8,550 nucleotides of DNA from UBA6136 sp964386975 (lineage in GTDB: Bacteria; Pseudomonadota; Gammaproteobacteria; Methylococcales; Methylococcaceae): assembly GCA_964386975.1 (NCBI GenBank), contig CAYLUS010000062.1, positions 1-8,550 on the forward strand, written 5' to 3'. The notes beneath the pieces are model-generated. The model made no database searches. It saw only the letters and a list, made by a program, of their open reading frames with translations, and was not told the origin of the DNA. The first letter of the stretch is position 1, and every line of letters starts with the position of its first letter. Below, one piece after another: positions 1 to 6,301 of this stretch. Position numbers and translations under genes: made by a program.

Positions 1-2
1 CC

Positions 3-176
3 GGTGCGCTGATCGGGGCCAGTAACTTCTTCGAGCTTGCCGTGGCGACGGCGATCGCCCTCTATGGACCTGAATCCGGAGCCGCATTAGCTACCGTTGT
101 TGGTGTATTGGTTGAGGTGCCGATCATGCTGTCGGTCTGTGGAATCTGTAACCGAACCCGATCCTGGTTCGGATAA
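3..176 (+). CDS. acr3: ACR3-family arsenite efflux permease, C-terminal end (5' truncated by window)
   Basis: The reading frame starting at base 3 is open from the window edge and gives 57 residues before TAA. It reads GALIGASNFFELAVATAIAL, then a GPESGAALATVVGVLVEVP stretch, and ends NRTRSWFG. This is the characteristic last part of ACR3 (Arsenical Resistance-3) permeases: the conserved ASNFFELAVA helix, then the GAALATVVGVLVEVPIMLSV helix and a short basic tail. ACR3 proteins are inner-membrane carriers of about ten helices that expel arsenite using the proton motive force, usually within ars operons. Only the last two membrane segments are visible, so the start, promoter and upstream ars genes lie outside. 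The end of the gene looks intact, since the NRTR..W tail is typical. The family call is firm; substrate specificity cannot be checked from this fragment. Confidence 0.9.
   Translation, partial: GALIGASNFFELAVATAIALYGPESGAALATVVGVLVEVPIMLSVCGICNRTRSWFG
152..172. repeat. 7-bp perfect inverted repeat over the last codons of acr3
   Basis: CCGAACC (152-158) and GGTTCGG (166-172) are exact reverse complements separated by a 7-base loop. The hairpin ends two bases before the TAA codon of the arsenite permease. It could slow or help stop transcription at the end of the ars operon, but no T-run follows it, so it is not a standard intrinsic terminator. It may simply reflect the codons used. Confidence 0.4.
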
Positions 177-246
177 TCCTGAAGCGTCCGAAGAACCCCG
201 GTTTCTCGCGCCTGGGTATCCTGCGCTGCCAATCATCCGCTGGTCC

Positions 247-526
247 GTGAGCCATGACCATGTAATCAGACATGGCAGGTCCTGCGTCTTCTACTTGCCC
301 ATGCATCGAGTCTTTGCAACCAAATATCGCCGAGGCGGATTCACAAAAGCCGTTCTGGAAGACCTTCAAGACATCTTCGCTCGCGTGTGTGTCGAGGCTA
401 AAGCGAAACGGGTGGAATTTGATAGCGATGATGATAGGGTCATCCTGTTATCTTGCCATTCACTGTAGCGGTGCGCCGATTGAAGGTGTCCGGCAGTCCA
501 TCGAGCGACAACAGACACCTTCCTAA
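247..526 (+). pseudogene. tnpA: IS200/IS605-family TnpA transposase remnant, internally deleted and frameshifted
   Basis: Two reading frames each carry part of an IS200/IS605 TnpA (Y1 HUH transposase). From about base 247, frame 1 reads ...RHGRSCVFYLPMHRVFATKY, RRGGFTKAVLEDLQDIFARV and FDSDDDRVILL. This parallels the family N-terminal half (HLVFVTKYRR, ...EDDHVHLL). From about base 445, frame 2 reads SCYLAIHCSGAPIEGVRQSI and then ERQQTPS to TAA at 526. This matches the family C-terminus (SPSYFAASCGGAPIE.LRQYIEQQ). The segment that normally joins them, roughly 40-45 codons (YPPKVAVS..VNSLKGVSSR...GG.LW), is missing, and the join is out of frame. The HUH histidine pair (DDHVHLL) has become DDRVILL, and the tyrosine expected in the C-terminal helix (QYIE) is serine (QSIE). 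The copy is therefore dead. A GTG at 247 (VSHDHVIRHG) marks the likely old N-terminus; the frame is open further upstream but without similarity. Confidence 0.85.
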
Positions 527-534
527 GAATCAGG

Positions 535-546
535 ACACGATCGTGT
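535..546. repeat. 12-bp perfect palindrome ACACGATCGTGT
   Basis: The 12-base sequence at 535-546 equals its own reverse complement. It lies between the stop of the dead transposase and the putative right-end hairpin. It is about 158 bp upstream of the pseudo-ATPase start, so it could be an operator or a by-product of the element end. No neighbouring half sites or a clear promoter were seen. Confidence 0.35.
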
Positions 547-703
547 TCGCGTTATTCATCCCCGCACTCAACGATGGGGCTTTTCGCGCATCAATGTAAA
601 ATCCAGGTGTGAGTCCACTACCGTTCACCGACAGACTCGCATCCGATTCCTTCATAACGGTAATGTATGCACCGGTTTGAGCATGCACCAAGGAACTACG
701 AAC

Positions 704-2974
704 ATGGCCGCCTCTCAGACCGTTCGCATTCACGGACCGCATATTGAAATCAGTTACTCCGAGAGACTGAAACCTTCGGATGTGAAACGGCTGTTTCATG
801 CGCTGTTCTCACACCATGGCACCCGAAGCGTCAGCATTGCACCGGAGCGCCGTCGGATTCGGGTCAGGCTCCATAAGGATGGCAGCCCTAAACAAGCGCT
901 GCAGCAACTGGCCGATCTGGTCATCAAGGGACCCATCGGCCAAGAATCGCTCCCATTGATCGTGCCAGAGCGGGCAACAACGCTTTACCGTTGGGGTAAC
1001 ACCGTGACCTCCTTGGTGCTCATTGATCGAGCGCCTGGGGAAGTCGAGGTCAGAATTCCAAGATCGCAACGTCGGCTGATCGATCAATCATCGCTGCGCC
1101 AATTCGCGGGGATTGTGACCTTAGGTGAGCGCCGATTCCCGAATCGTCTGGTAATCAGGCATGATCCAAGCATTGATCCGACCCCATGGATCAGAAGGCT
1201 CGAACGACACCTCGATCCCATGGCGAAGCAGACCGTAGTGGTTGCCAACCCCAGGGTGCCGTTCTTGATGGCAAACACCAATTTGGCTTTGTGCGCAACC
1301 AGCCAATTTTTATATCCAGCCGCCATTCCATGGGTGTGCGCGGTGTTGCTGGCAAGTCGTGTCCCGGGATTTTCCAAGGCAGCACGAGAGCTGGGGCGTG
1401 GCAAGATTGGCACGCCTTTTTACTCCTCAGTCGTTGTTGCCTGCTCAGTAGCGACACTCGCGCCCTTCGCCTCCGCGCTCGCCGAGTGGTTGACCCTGAT
1501 TTGGGAACGCAGGGCAGGCCGTGTCATTGCGCATGAGACGCGAGGGCTATTGAACACCTTACCGGAAGTGATCGCCCTTCCAAATCCGGATGCTCCCGCC
1601 CCCACCGTCATGCTCTGTGCTGGGGATACCGTTCCTTTCGATGGTGTTGTCAAGGAAGGCGACCTTCTGGTCCGAGACGGTCTTTTTTCCGATGCCCTAT
1701 CCTCTCCCCTTCAGCGCAAGCAGCCGGGTGATGCATTGGTCTCGGGCTATCTGATCATCGGTGGTCAGGGGCTCCTCGAACGTGATCATGCCCATGAGGA
1801 CCGAATGGCTTCCATTGTCCGCATCCTCGCCGAACTCCCGGCCAGCCTGACCGAAGATGAGTCGCTGCGCGGAGAGAGCCGCCGTCTGAGTGATCTGACG
1901 GTCTACCCCAACCTGGCTCTGGCTGGCGTGGCCTATTCCATGGGGGGATTGCATATGGCCGGCGCACTGATGCATCAGGATTGGGCGGCAAGCCCCATGA
2001 TTGCGGCGCCGACCGAGTATTTCCGTGACCTCCGGACCGGCCTTTCGCATGGTGCATTGGTGATGACGCCGGGCGCCTTGACCGGCCTTGCAAAAACATC
2101 GGTTTTGGTGGTGGATGCCGACTATCCAGGTCTTGGCGACTTGCGACCCCGGGTCAGTGATCTCGAATCTCCAGAAAAGCCGATCAGTCGCGCCAATGCC
2201 TGGGCTCACTTACTCGCAGAATGGATCGGAGATGCCCGATCCGAGGCCATGCGCGACTTGGCCGAGGTCAGCGACAGTGCGCCGGCCACCGCCACCCTTA
2301 TAACCCATGAAAGAGGAATGACTCGCCTCTCAATCGATGGCTATACAGTGAGCCTTGAGGACTTGCCGAGTACCGGTGAGTGGCCTTCACTTCGAATTGG
2401 CATTGAGGGTGAAGCCGATGAGATCGTGCACTTCGGTGCAACCAATATTCCTCGACTGGCGAGGACGTTCGAGCGGCTGCGGACCATTGGCGTTGCCACC
2501 GCGATCTGTGGCGCGAACGCAGAATCGATCGGCGCACGACTGGGCGTGGATGCGGTGTATACCGGGCTCAATGAAGCTAATTTCACGCGTTTTCGCGAGG
2601 AACTCTCAGCGCGGGGCTACCAATCAGCGCTGATCACGCACCGGCCGCCTCCAGAACTCGTCGATCAAGAATCCGCTGTCGTCATCGGACCCTTGCAGGC
2701 GATCCGAGGTGTAAATGCGTCAACCATCCAACTGCTGGGCGAATCACTCGACAGTCTTTTTGAACTGATGCTAGCCTCACGCACACTCAAGTTGCGGATG
2801 GGGATGGCCAGTCTCCGCACACTGCCAACGAACCTTTTATGTATCCTCGGCGCGTTTGCCGGCACCTTTAATGGCACGATGACCACAGCAATCGCCCATA
2901 CCGGGGTCCTTGGGGTCTCGATGGCACAAAGTCGCAGGATTAAAAAGCCTCGGGAGCAAGGACAGATCTTTTAG
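704..2974 (+). CDS. Catalytically degenerate P1B-type ATPase-like membrane protein
   Basis: The protein has 756 residues. ATG 704 is preferred over TTG 677 and ATG 683 because AAGGA (690-694) lies 9 bases before it. The layout follows metal-transporting P1B ATPases. Two beta-alpha-beta-beta-alpha-beta HMA-like stretches (about 6-76 and 92-170) lack CxxC. Membrane hairpins lie near 186-219 and 237-268. An actuator-like domain carries the family motif AGDTVPFDG (306-314) and ends in QPGDALVSGYLIIGGQG. A further hairpin precedes SPMIAAPTEYF (about 430), the counterpart of the CPC..ATP metal site. The P-domain counterpart is TSVLVVDADYPGLG, and the last hairpin is at 705-740. The catalytic motifs are replaced: TGES by ALSS (331-334), DKTGT by DADYP (471-475), TGD by CGA (602-604), and GDGxND by THRPPPEL. 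The CPC motif is also absent. The frame is intact over 2.2 kb, so it is probably a maintained non-pumping paralogue, perhaps a metal-sensing or partner subunit (inference). No neighbour fixes its substrate. Confidence 0.8.
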   Translation: MAASQTVRIHGPHIEISYSERLKPSDVKRLFHALFSHHGTRSVSIAPERRRIRVRLHKDGSPKQALQQLADLVIKGPIGQESLPLIVPERATTLYRWGNTVTSLVLIDRAPGEVEVRIPRSQRRLIDQSSLRQFAGIVTLGERRFPNRLVIRHDPSIDPTPWIRRLERHLDPMAKQTVVVANPRVPFLMANTNLALCATSQFLYPAAIPWVCAVLLASRVPGFSKAARELGRGKIGTPFYSSVVVACSVATLAPFASALAEWLTLIWERRAGRVIAHETRGLLNTLPEVIALPNPDAPAPTVMLCAGDTVPFDGVVKEGDLLVRDGLFSDALSSPLQRKQPGDALVSGYLIIGGQGLLERDHAHEDRMASIVRILAELPASLTEDESLRGESRRLSDLTVYPNLALAGVAYSMGGLHMAGALMHQDWAASPMIAAPTEYFRDLRTGLSHGALVMTPGALTGLAKTSVLVVDADYPGLGDLRPRVSDLESPEKPISRANAWAHLLAEWIGDARSEAMRDLAEVSDSAPATATLITHERGMTRLSIDGYTVSLEDLPSTGEWPSLRIGIEGEADEIVHFGATNIPRLARTFERLRTIGVATAICGANAESIGARLGVDAVYTGLNEANFTRFREELSARGYQSALITHRPPPELVDQESAVVIGPLQAIRGVNASTIQLLGESLDSLFELMLASRTLKLRMGMASLRTLPTNLLCILGAFAGTFNGTMTTAIAHTGVLGVSMAQSRRIKKPREQGQIF

Positions 2975-3250
2975 AGACCGTCCGATCAAAACAACCGCTC
3001 TTCAAAACTTTAGGTTCGCGAACCCTTGCTGTGATTTGGGGGGATCGCGCCGCACTTTGATGAATGAGGCCGTCTGCCATGGCGCAATATGTGTGTTCCC
3101 GGCCGCGTACTATATGTTGTTCCCGATTTTGCACCGTTCAGCTGTTTCCTTGACTTGACGGTGGACGAGTGAAACGATGTTCCTGTACTCATTGTGAATG
3201 CAAAGGGAAAAGTCCCAAAATCGTCTCTTTAACCCCATATCCGGTGATTC
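2975..3250. other. 276-bp intergenic region with a palindrome, a direct repeat and a weak promoter candidate
   Basis: I see no convincing gene here. A perfect 12-bp palindrome GGTTCGCGAACC lies at 3013-3024, soon after the pseudo-ATPase stop; no T-run follows, so it is not a clear terminator. The octamer TGTTCCCG occurs at 3094-3101 and again at 3118-3125, exactly 24 bp apart. The ATATG context before each copy is also partly repeated. The overlapping TTGACT (3150-3155) and TTGACG (3155-3160) resemble -35 hexamers, but the best -10 at 17-bp spacing, AACGAT (3173-3178), is poor. The repeats about two helical turns apart, just upstream, suggest activator sites for the secreted-protein gene. This is inference. 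Confidence 0.4.
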
Positions 3251-3718
3251 ATGCGAAATCTCGTACTGCCCCTTCTTCTCCTTATGGCTTTCAATCCTTC
3301 AGGGCATGCCAAAACCAACAACTTCAGCATCGTGGTTGAGCATACCGGGACAGAAACGCTGGACCTTGGACAAACAGGCGCGAGCATGGGAGATATCGTC
3401 GTGACTCGGGGTCTTGTCCTCAACTCGAAAAGTCTGGAAAAGATGGGAAGTTACGTCGCCCGAAAGATCATCATTTCGGTTGACACCGCGGGTGGCCAGG
3501 ATGAAAGAGATACCCTGGCTGAATATCTTCTCCCGGATGGGACCATCACGATCAATGGCATCACCTCAAACAACTCGGGCACCAATCTGCCCAGCAAAAC
3601 CTCAGTGCGACCCATCGTCGGCGGCAGCGGCAAGTACCTCGGAGTCAGAGGGACGAGCACCGTATCCCCTATCGCCGGTCAACCCAACCGGTTTTTGATT
3701 AATCTAAAATTCAAGTAA
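3251..3718 (+). CDS. Small secreted protein with an allene-oxide-cyclase-like / dirigent-like barrel
   Basis: The protein has 155 residues. Residues 1-20 (MRNLVLPLLLLMAFNPSGHA) form a typical Sec signal peptide: a charged start, a leucine-rich core, and cleavage after GHA. The mature part (about 135 residues) is rich in beta strands and carries motifs of the AOC-barrel (calycin-type) fold: GASMGDIVVTRGLVLN (43-58), LPDGTITINGI (94-104) and PIVGGSGKYLGVRGT (121-135). The last resembles the GGSG.(F/Y).G..G signature of plant allene oxide cyclases and dirigent proteins. Bacterial members are mostly uncharacterised exported proteins. No cysteines remain in the mature chain. ATG 3251 has GGTGA (3243-3247) only three bases upstream, a weak and close ribosome site, but the signal peptide supports this start. 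The gene stands alone, ending in a hairpin. An enzymatic jasmonate-type reaction is not implied; the function is unknown. Confidence 0.72.
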   Translation: MRNLVLPLLLLMAFNPSGHAKTNNFSIVVEHTGTETLDLGQTGASMGDIVVTRGLVLNSKSLEKMGSYVARKIIISVDTAGGQDERDTLAEYLLPDGTITINGITSNNSGTNLPSKTSVRPIVGGSGKYLGVRGTSTVSPIAGQPNRFLINLKFK

Positions 3719-3725
3719 GCGAACC

Positions 3726-3749
3726 GAAGGACCCCCAATGGGGTCCTTC
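3726..3749. terminator. Strong hairpin between convergent genes, likely bidirectional terminator
   Basis: GAAGGACCCC (3726-3735) pairs perfectly with GGGGTCCTTC (3740-3749) around a CAAT tetraloop. It lies 7 bp after the stop of the secreted-protein gene and 17 bp from the metE stop, so transcripts from either side would form it. Neither strand has a T-run directly after the stem, so termination may need another factor, or the stem may protect 3' ends. Confidence 0.65.
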
Positions 3750-3766
3750 AGATTGCAGCACAGCGC

Positions 3767-6064
3767 TTAAAACGAGACAGACGCTCGCAGCGTTCTTGCC
3801 GCTGACACCATGTTGGCAAGGGCCGGAATGACCTCGTTCCATTCTCGCGTCTTGAGTCCGCAATCGGGATTGATCCAAAGGCGTTCAGGCGGGATCTTCT
3901 CGGCAGCCCTCCGTATTAGGTTCACGATCTGCTGCTCGGAAGGAATGTTGGGCGAGTGGATATCATAGACACCGGGCCCGATCTCGTTCGGGTAACTGAA
4001 TGCATCGAAGGCATCCAGGAGCTCCATATCCGACCGAGACGTTTCGATCGTGATCACATCGGCATCCATCGCCGCTATTGAGGCCATGATGTCATTGAAC
4101 TCGGAGTAGCACATGTGCGTGTGAATCTGGGTGTCATCTCTTACCCCGTTGGCGGCAATCCGAAACGCATCGACCGCCCAGCCAAGATAGTTGGACCACT
4201 GAGATTGCCTGAGCGGCAAACCTTCGCGAAGCGCCGCCTCGTCAATCTGAATGATGCGAATGCCGCCCGCCTCGAGATCGAGGACCTCTTCGCGAATTGC
4301 AAGCGCCAGTTGCCGGCAGCTCAAAGCACGCGGCTGATCATCCCGGACAAACGACCAGTTGAGGATGGTAACAGGGCCGGTCAGCATGGCTTTCATCGGC
4401 TTTGCCGTCAGTGACTGGGCGTACTGGATCCACTGAAGGGTCATCGGTTGGGGCCGATGAATATCGCCGAACAGGATTGGCGGTTTCACGCAACGGGAAC
4501 CATAGGACTGCACCCATCCATACTGGCTGAACACAAAACCATCGAGTTGTTCCCCGAAATACTCAACCATGTCATTGCGTTCGGCTTCACCATGGACGAA
4601 GACATCAAGACCGATCGATTCCTGCGCGTTGACGCTGCGCTGAATTTCAAGATGCATCGCCGCCCGATAGGCCGTCTCATCCAAAAGACCTGCCTTGAAT
4701 TGCCCCCTGGCCTTGCGGATCTCTGGTGTCTGGGGAAACGAGCCGATGGTCGTGGTGGGAAATCGCGGCAACTGAAGATGAACGGCCTGTTTTTCGGCCC
4801 GTGTAACATAGTCACTGCTCCTTTGGCCCATCGACGCATCAATCCGCTCCATTGCCGTTTGGACCCTCGCGTCATGGACCCTCGGAGAGTGCGCACGCGA
4901 GACAATCGCGCTCTGGTTACAATCTAGCGCCGTCTTGACCGATGCACGCCCCTGATTGAGTGCCTGAGCCAGTATCTCAAGTTCCTCGAGTTTCTGAAGT
5001 GCAAACGCAAGCCAGGACTTAATCTCGGGGTCAAGGAGTTGCTCGCCATCAAGGTCCACCGGCACGTGGAGCAACGAGCATGTGGGCGCAATCCAAAGAC
5101 GATCCCCCAACTGCTTGGCAATCGGTTCAAGCCAATCCAGTGTTGCCTGAAGATCGGCTCTCCAGATGTTGCGGCCATTAATCACGCCCAAGGAAAGGAC
5201 CTTGTGTGAGGGCAGCAGATTCAACACCGGCTGGATGTCACCAGCGCCATTGATCGCATCGATATGGAGCCCTTCAACCGGGAGATTGACCGCCAGATAG
5301 CGATTTTCAAGCAGTTCACCGAAATAGGTGGCCAAAAGGATTTTAACCCTTGAGGCTTTTAGCTGATGGTAGGCCAGGTTGAGGGCATGCTGCCAGGATT
5401 CGTTAAGCTCCATCACCAGCACAGGCTCATCCATCTGAACCCACTGGACACCGGCTTCTGCCAGCTGCTCAAGAAGATCTGCATACACGGGCAGGAGTCG
5501 ATCCAGAAGGGCAAGTTTGTCGCTTCCATCCTTGCTCTTTCCAAGAGCCAGGTAGGTAACCGGACCAATCAGAACCGGCTTGCCGTTGACCCCTTGTGCC
5601 CTGGCTTCGGCCAGTTGTTCAAGGAGACGCGAAGCATCCAGAGAAAATTGGGTCCCCGCCGTGAATTCCGGGACGATGTAGTGATAGTTGGTATCAAACC
5701 ACTTGGTCATCTCCCCGGCCGTCACTTCGCCACAGCAAGGCTTGGCCGGCTCCGAAACCGCCCGTGCACGCCCTCGGGCGACCCGAAATGCATTATCAAG
5801 GGCATCGCCTGTGAATCCCTTAACCCGCTCCGGCAAGTGACCCAGCGTGAAACTCATATCGAGGACCTGATCGTAGAAGGCAAAATCGCCCACCGGCACA
5901 TAATCGAGGCGGCGTTGTTGTTGCCAGTGCCGCGCCCGAAGCGCTTTACCTGTGGCTTTCAATTCATCCAGTGCGCTTTGATTTTTCCAGTATTTTTCAA
6001 GGGCAAACTTGAGTTCACGCTGGGCGCCAATGCGGGGAAATCCGAGATTGTGGGTCGTGACCAT
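3767..6064 (-). CDS. metE: Cobalamin-independent methionine synthase (5-methyltetrahydropteroyltriglutamate-homocysteine methyltransferase)
   Basis: The protein has 765 residues, the usual MetE length (E. coli 753). It transfers the methyl group of 5-methyltetrahydrofolate (polyglutamate form) directly to homocysteine in the cytoplasm, the last step of methionine synthesis, without B12. The N-terminal half starts HNLGFPRIGAQRELKFALE, the canonical MetE opening. The catalytic C-terminal half begins around FPTTTIGSFPQTPEIR (435-450) and carries the zinc ligands: His650 and Cys652 (IHTHMCYSEF), Glu674 (TIETSRSD) and Cys735 (NPDCGLKTR). These sit at a constant +9 offset from E. coli His641, Cys643, Glu665 and Cys726. 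ATG 6064 is chosen over an in-frame ATG at 6115 because AGGAG sits just upstream and MVTTHNLGFP is where the family begins. The 17-residue extension would also overlap the predicted mRNA leader. All active-site residues are present, so it should be functional. Confidence 0.97.
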   Translation of the reverse strand: MVTTHNLGFPRIGAQRELKFALEKYWKNQSALDELKATGKALRARHWQQQRRLDYVPVGDFAFYDQVLDMSFTLGHLPERVKGFTGDALDNAFRVARGRARAVSEPAKPCCGEVTAGEMTKWFDTNYHYIVPEFTAGTQFSLDASRLLEQLAEARAQGVNGKPVLIGPVTYLALGKSKDGSDKLALLDRLLPVYADLLEQLAEAGVQWVQMDEPVLVMELNESWQHALNLAYHQLKASRVKILLATYFGELLENRYLAVNLPVEGLHIDAINGAGDIQPVLNLLPSHKVLSLGVINGRNIWRADLQATLDWLEPIAKQLGDRLWIAPTCSLLHVPVDLDGEQLLDPEIKSWLAFALQKLEELEILAQALNQGRASVKTALDCNQSAIVSRAHSPRVHDARVQTAMERIDASMGQRSSDYVTRAEKQAVHLQLPRFPTTTIGSFPQTPEIRKARGQFKAGLLDETAYRAAMHLEIQRSVNAQESIGLDVFVHGEAERNDMVEYFGEQLDGFVFSQYGWVQSYGSRCVKPPILFGDIHRPQPMTLQWIQYAQSLTAKPMKAMLTGPVTILNWSFVRDDQPRALSCRQLALAIREEVLDLEAGGIRIIQIDEAALREGLPLRQSQWSNYLGWAVDAFRIAANGVRDDTQIHTHMCYSEFNDIMASIAAMDADVITIETSRSDMELLDAFDAFSYPNEIGPGVYDIHSPNIPSEQQIVNLIRRAAEKIPPERLWINPDCGLKTREWNEVIPALANMVSAARTLRASVSF

Positions 6065-6114
6065 GCGGTCTCCTGATTCATCAAAAAGAAAGGAAGCGCA
6101 TGGTAGCCAGATCA

Positions 6115-6147
6115 AATGATGAGTAAAAATGGTATTAACTCATCATT
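6115..6147. repeat. Perfect 10-bp inverted repeat over the metE promoter
   Basis: AATGATGAGT (6115-6124) and ACTCATCATT (6138-6147) are exact reverse complements separated by 13 AT-rich bases. The arms are 23 bp apart, about two helical turns. They cover the predicted start and -10 on one side and part of the -35 on the other, which is where a repressor operator would be expected. The sequence is unlike the MetJ box (AGACGTCT). It may bind a different methionine or homocysteine-pathway regulator, or be part of an extended MetR site. Confidence 0.55.
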
Positions 6148-6150
6148 CAA
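6122..6150 (-). promoter_or_regulatory. Candidate metE promoter
   Basis: Read on the minus strand, TTGAAT (6150-6145) is a good -35 hexamer. A 17-base gap is followed by TTTACT (6127-6122), a 4-of-6 match to TATAAT. Transcription would start near 6115, leaving a leader of about 50 bases and no room for a cobalamin or SAM riboswitch. Found by eye; the weak -10 fits an activator-dependent promoter. Confidence 0.45.
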
Positions 6151-6163
6151 TGATTTATATTCA
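6151..6163. promoter_or_regulatory. Near-consensus MetR binding site
   Basis: TGATTTATATTCA matches the described MetR recognition pattern TGAA-N5-TTCA at 7 of 8 fixed positions (TGAT in place of TGAA). It lies immediately upstream of the candidate metE -35 element, in the gap between the divergent metE and metR genes. That is where MetR, with homocysteine as coactivator, acts on metE in E. coli and Salmonella. An adjoining odd palindrome, TCATTCAATGA (6143-6153), may add a second half site. Confidence 0.6.
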
Positions 6164-6301
6164 TGCATAGTGTTCAAGGCAGGATCTTCTGCCCATCACT
6201 GAAGCGTATCGCCCTCAAGTCATCGTCGCTCACATCGAAGGCATGACCCTCTGTTGGATAGCCGCCTTTGACAATAGCCGCCCTAAGACCGAGTGAACCC
6301 G
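6164..6301. promoter_or_regulatory. metR leader region
   Basis: These 138 bases complete the metE-metR divergent gap and should carry the metR promoter and leader. A short stem GGCAG...CTGCC (6178-6182 with 6189-6193) is visible. TTGACA at 6268-6273 is a perfect -35 hexamer, but the matching -10 would fall on the start codon, so it is probably chance. No clear metR promoter was identified. Confidence 0.35.

Larger units (their letters stand above)
247..589 (+). mobile_element. Remnant of an IS200/IS605-type insertion sequence (transposase plus possible right-end hairpin)
   Basis: Downstream of the broken tnpA, bases 557-589 read like a decayed right end: CATCCCC, a short spacer, then GATGGGGCTTTTCGCGC. 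Elements of this group end in an imperfect subterminal hairpin rather than terminal inverted repeats, often a CCCCG...CGGGG stem followed by TTTTCGCG. Here only the CCCC/GGGG core (560-563 with 576-579) still pairs. I could not locate a left-end hairpin with confidence. The span given is the part with recognisable element sequence, not a defined boundary. No tnpB or its guide RNA (omegaRNA) partner is present. Confidence 0.45.

Noticed and set aside
97..246. Upstream extension of the transposase reading frame
   Set aside because: The frame is open but overlaps the end of acr3 in another phase and shows no TnpA similarity before base 247.
1697..2209. 170-codon minus-strand open frame within the pseudo-ATPase gene
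   Set aside because: Antisense shadow; the plus-strand frame shows P-type ATPase architecture along the whole length.
3013..3024. Possible tRNA T-arm (GGTTCG...)
   Set aside because: The palindrome would leave a two-base loop, and no acceptor, D or anticodon arms are found around it.
4448..4927. 159-codon plus-strand open frame inside metE
   Set aside because: It overlaps the catalytic half of MetE in antisense and has no similarity to a known family.
5366..6076. 236-codon open frame on the plus strand inside metE
   Set aside because: It is antisense to a fully conserved MetE, has no recognisable motif, and its length is expected from the codon bias of the opposite strand.
6065..6115. Cobalamin or SAM riboswitch in front of metE
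   Set aside because: The predicted leader is only about 50 bases and lacks any B12-box or SAM-aptamer-like structure.
6268..6273. Perfect TTGACA -35 hexamer upstream of metR
   Set aside because: At normal spacing the -10 would fall at 6291-6296, overlapping the start codon region, and that sequence does not resemble TATAAT.
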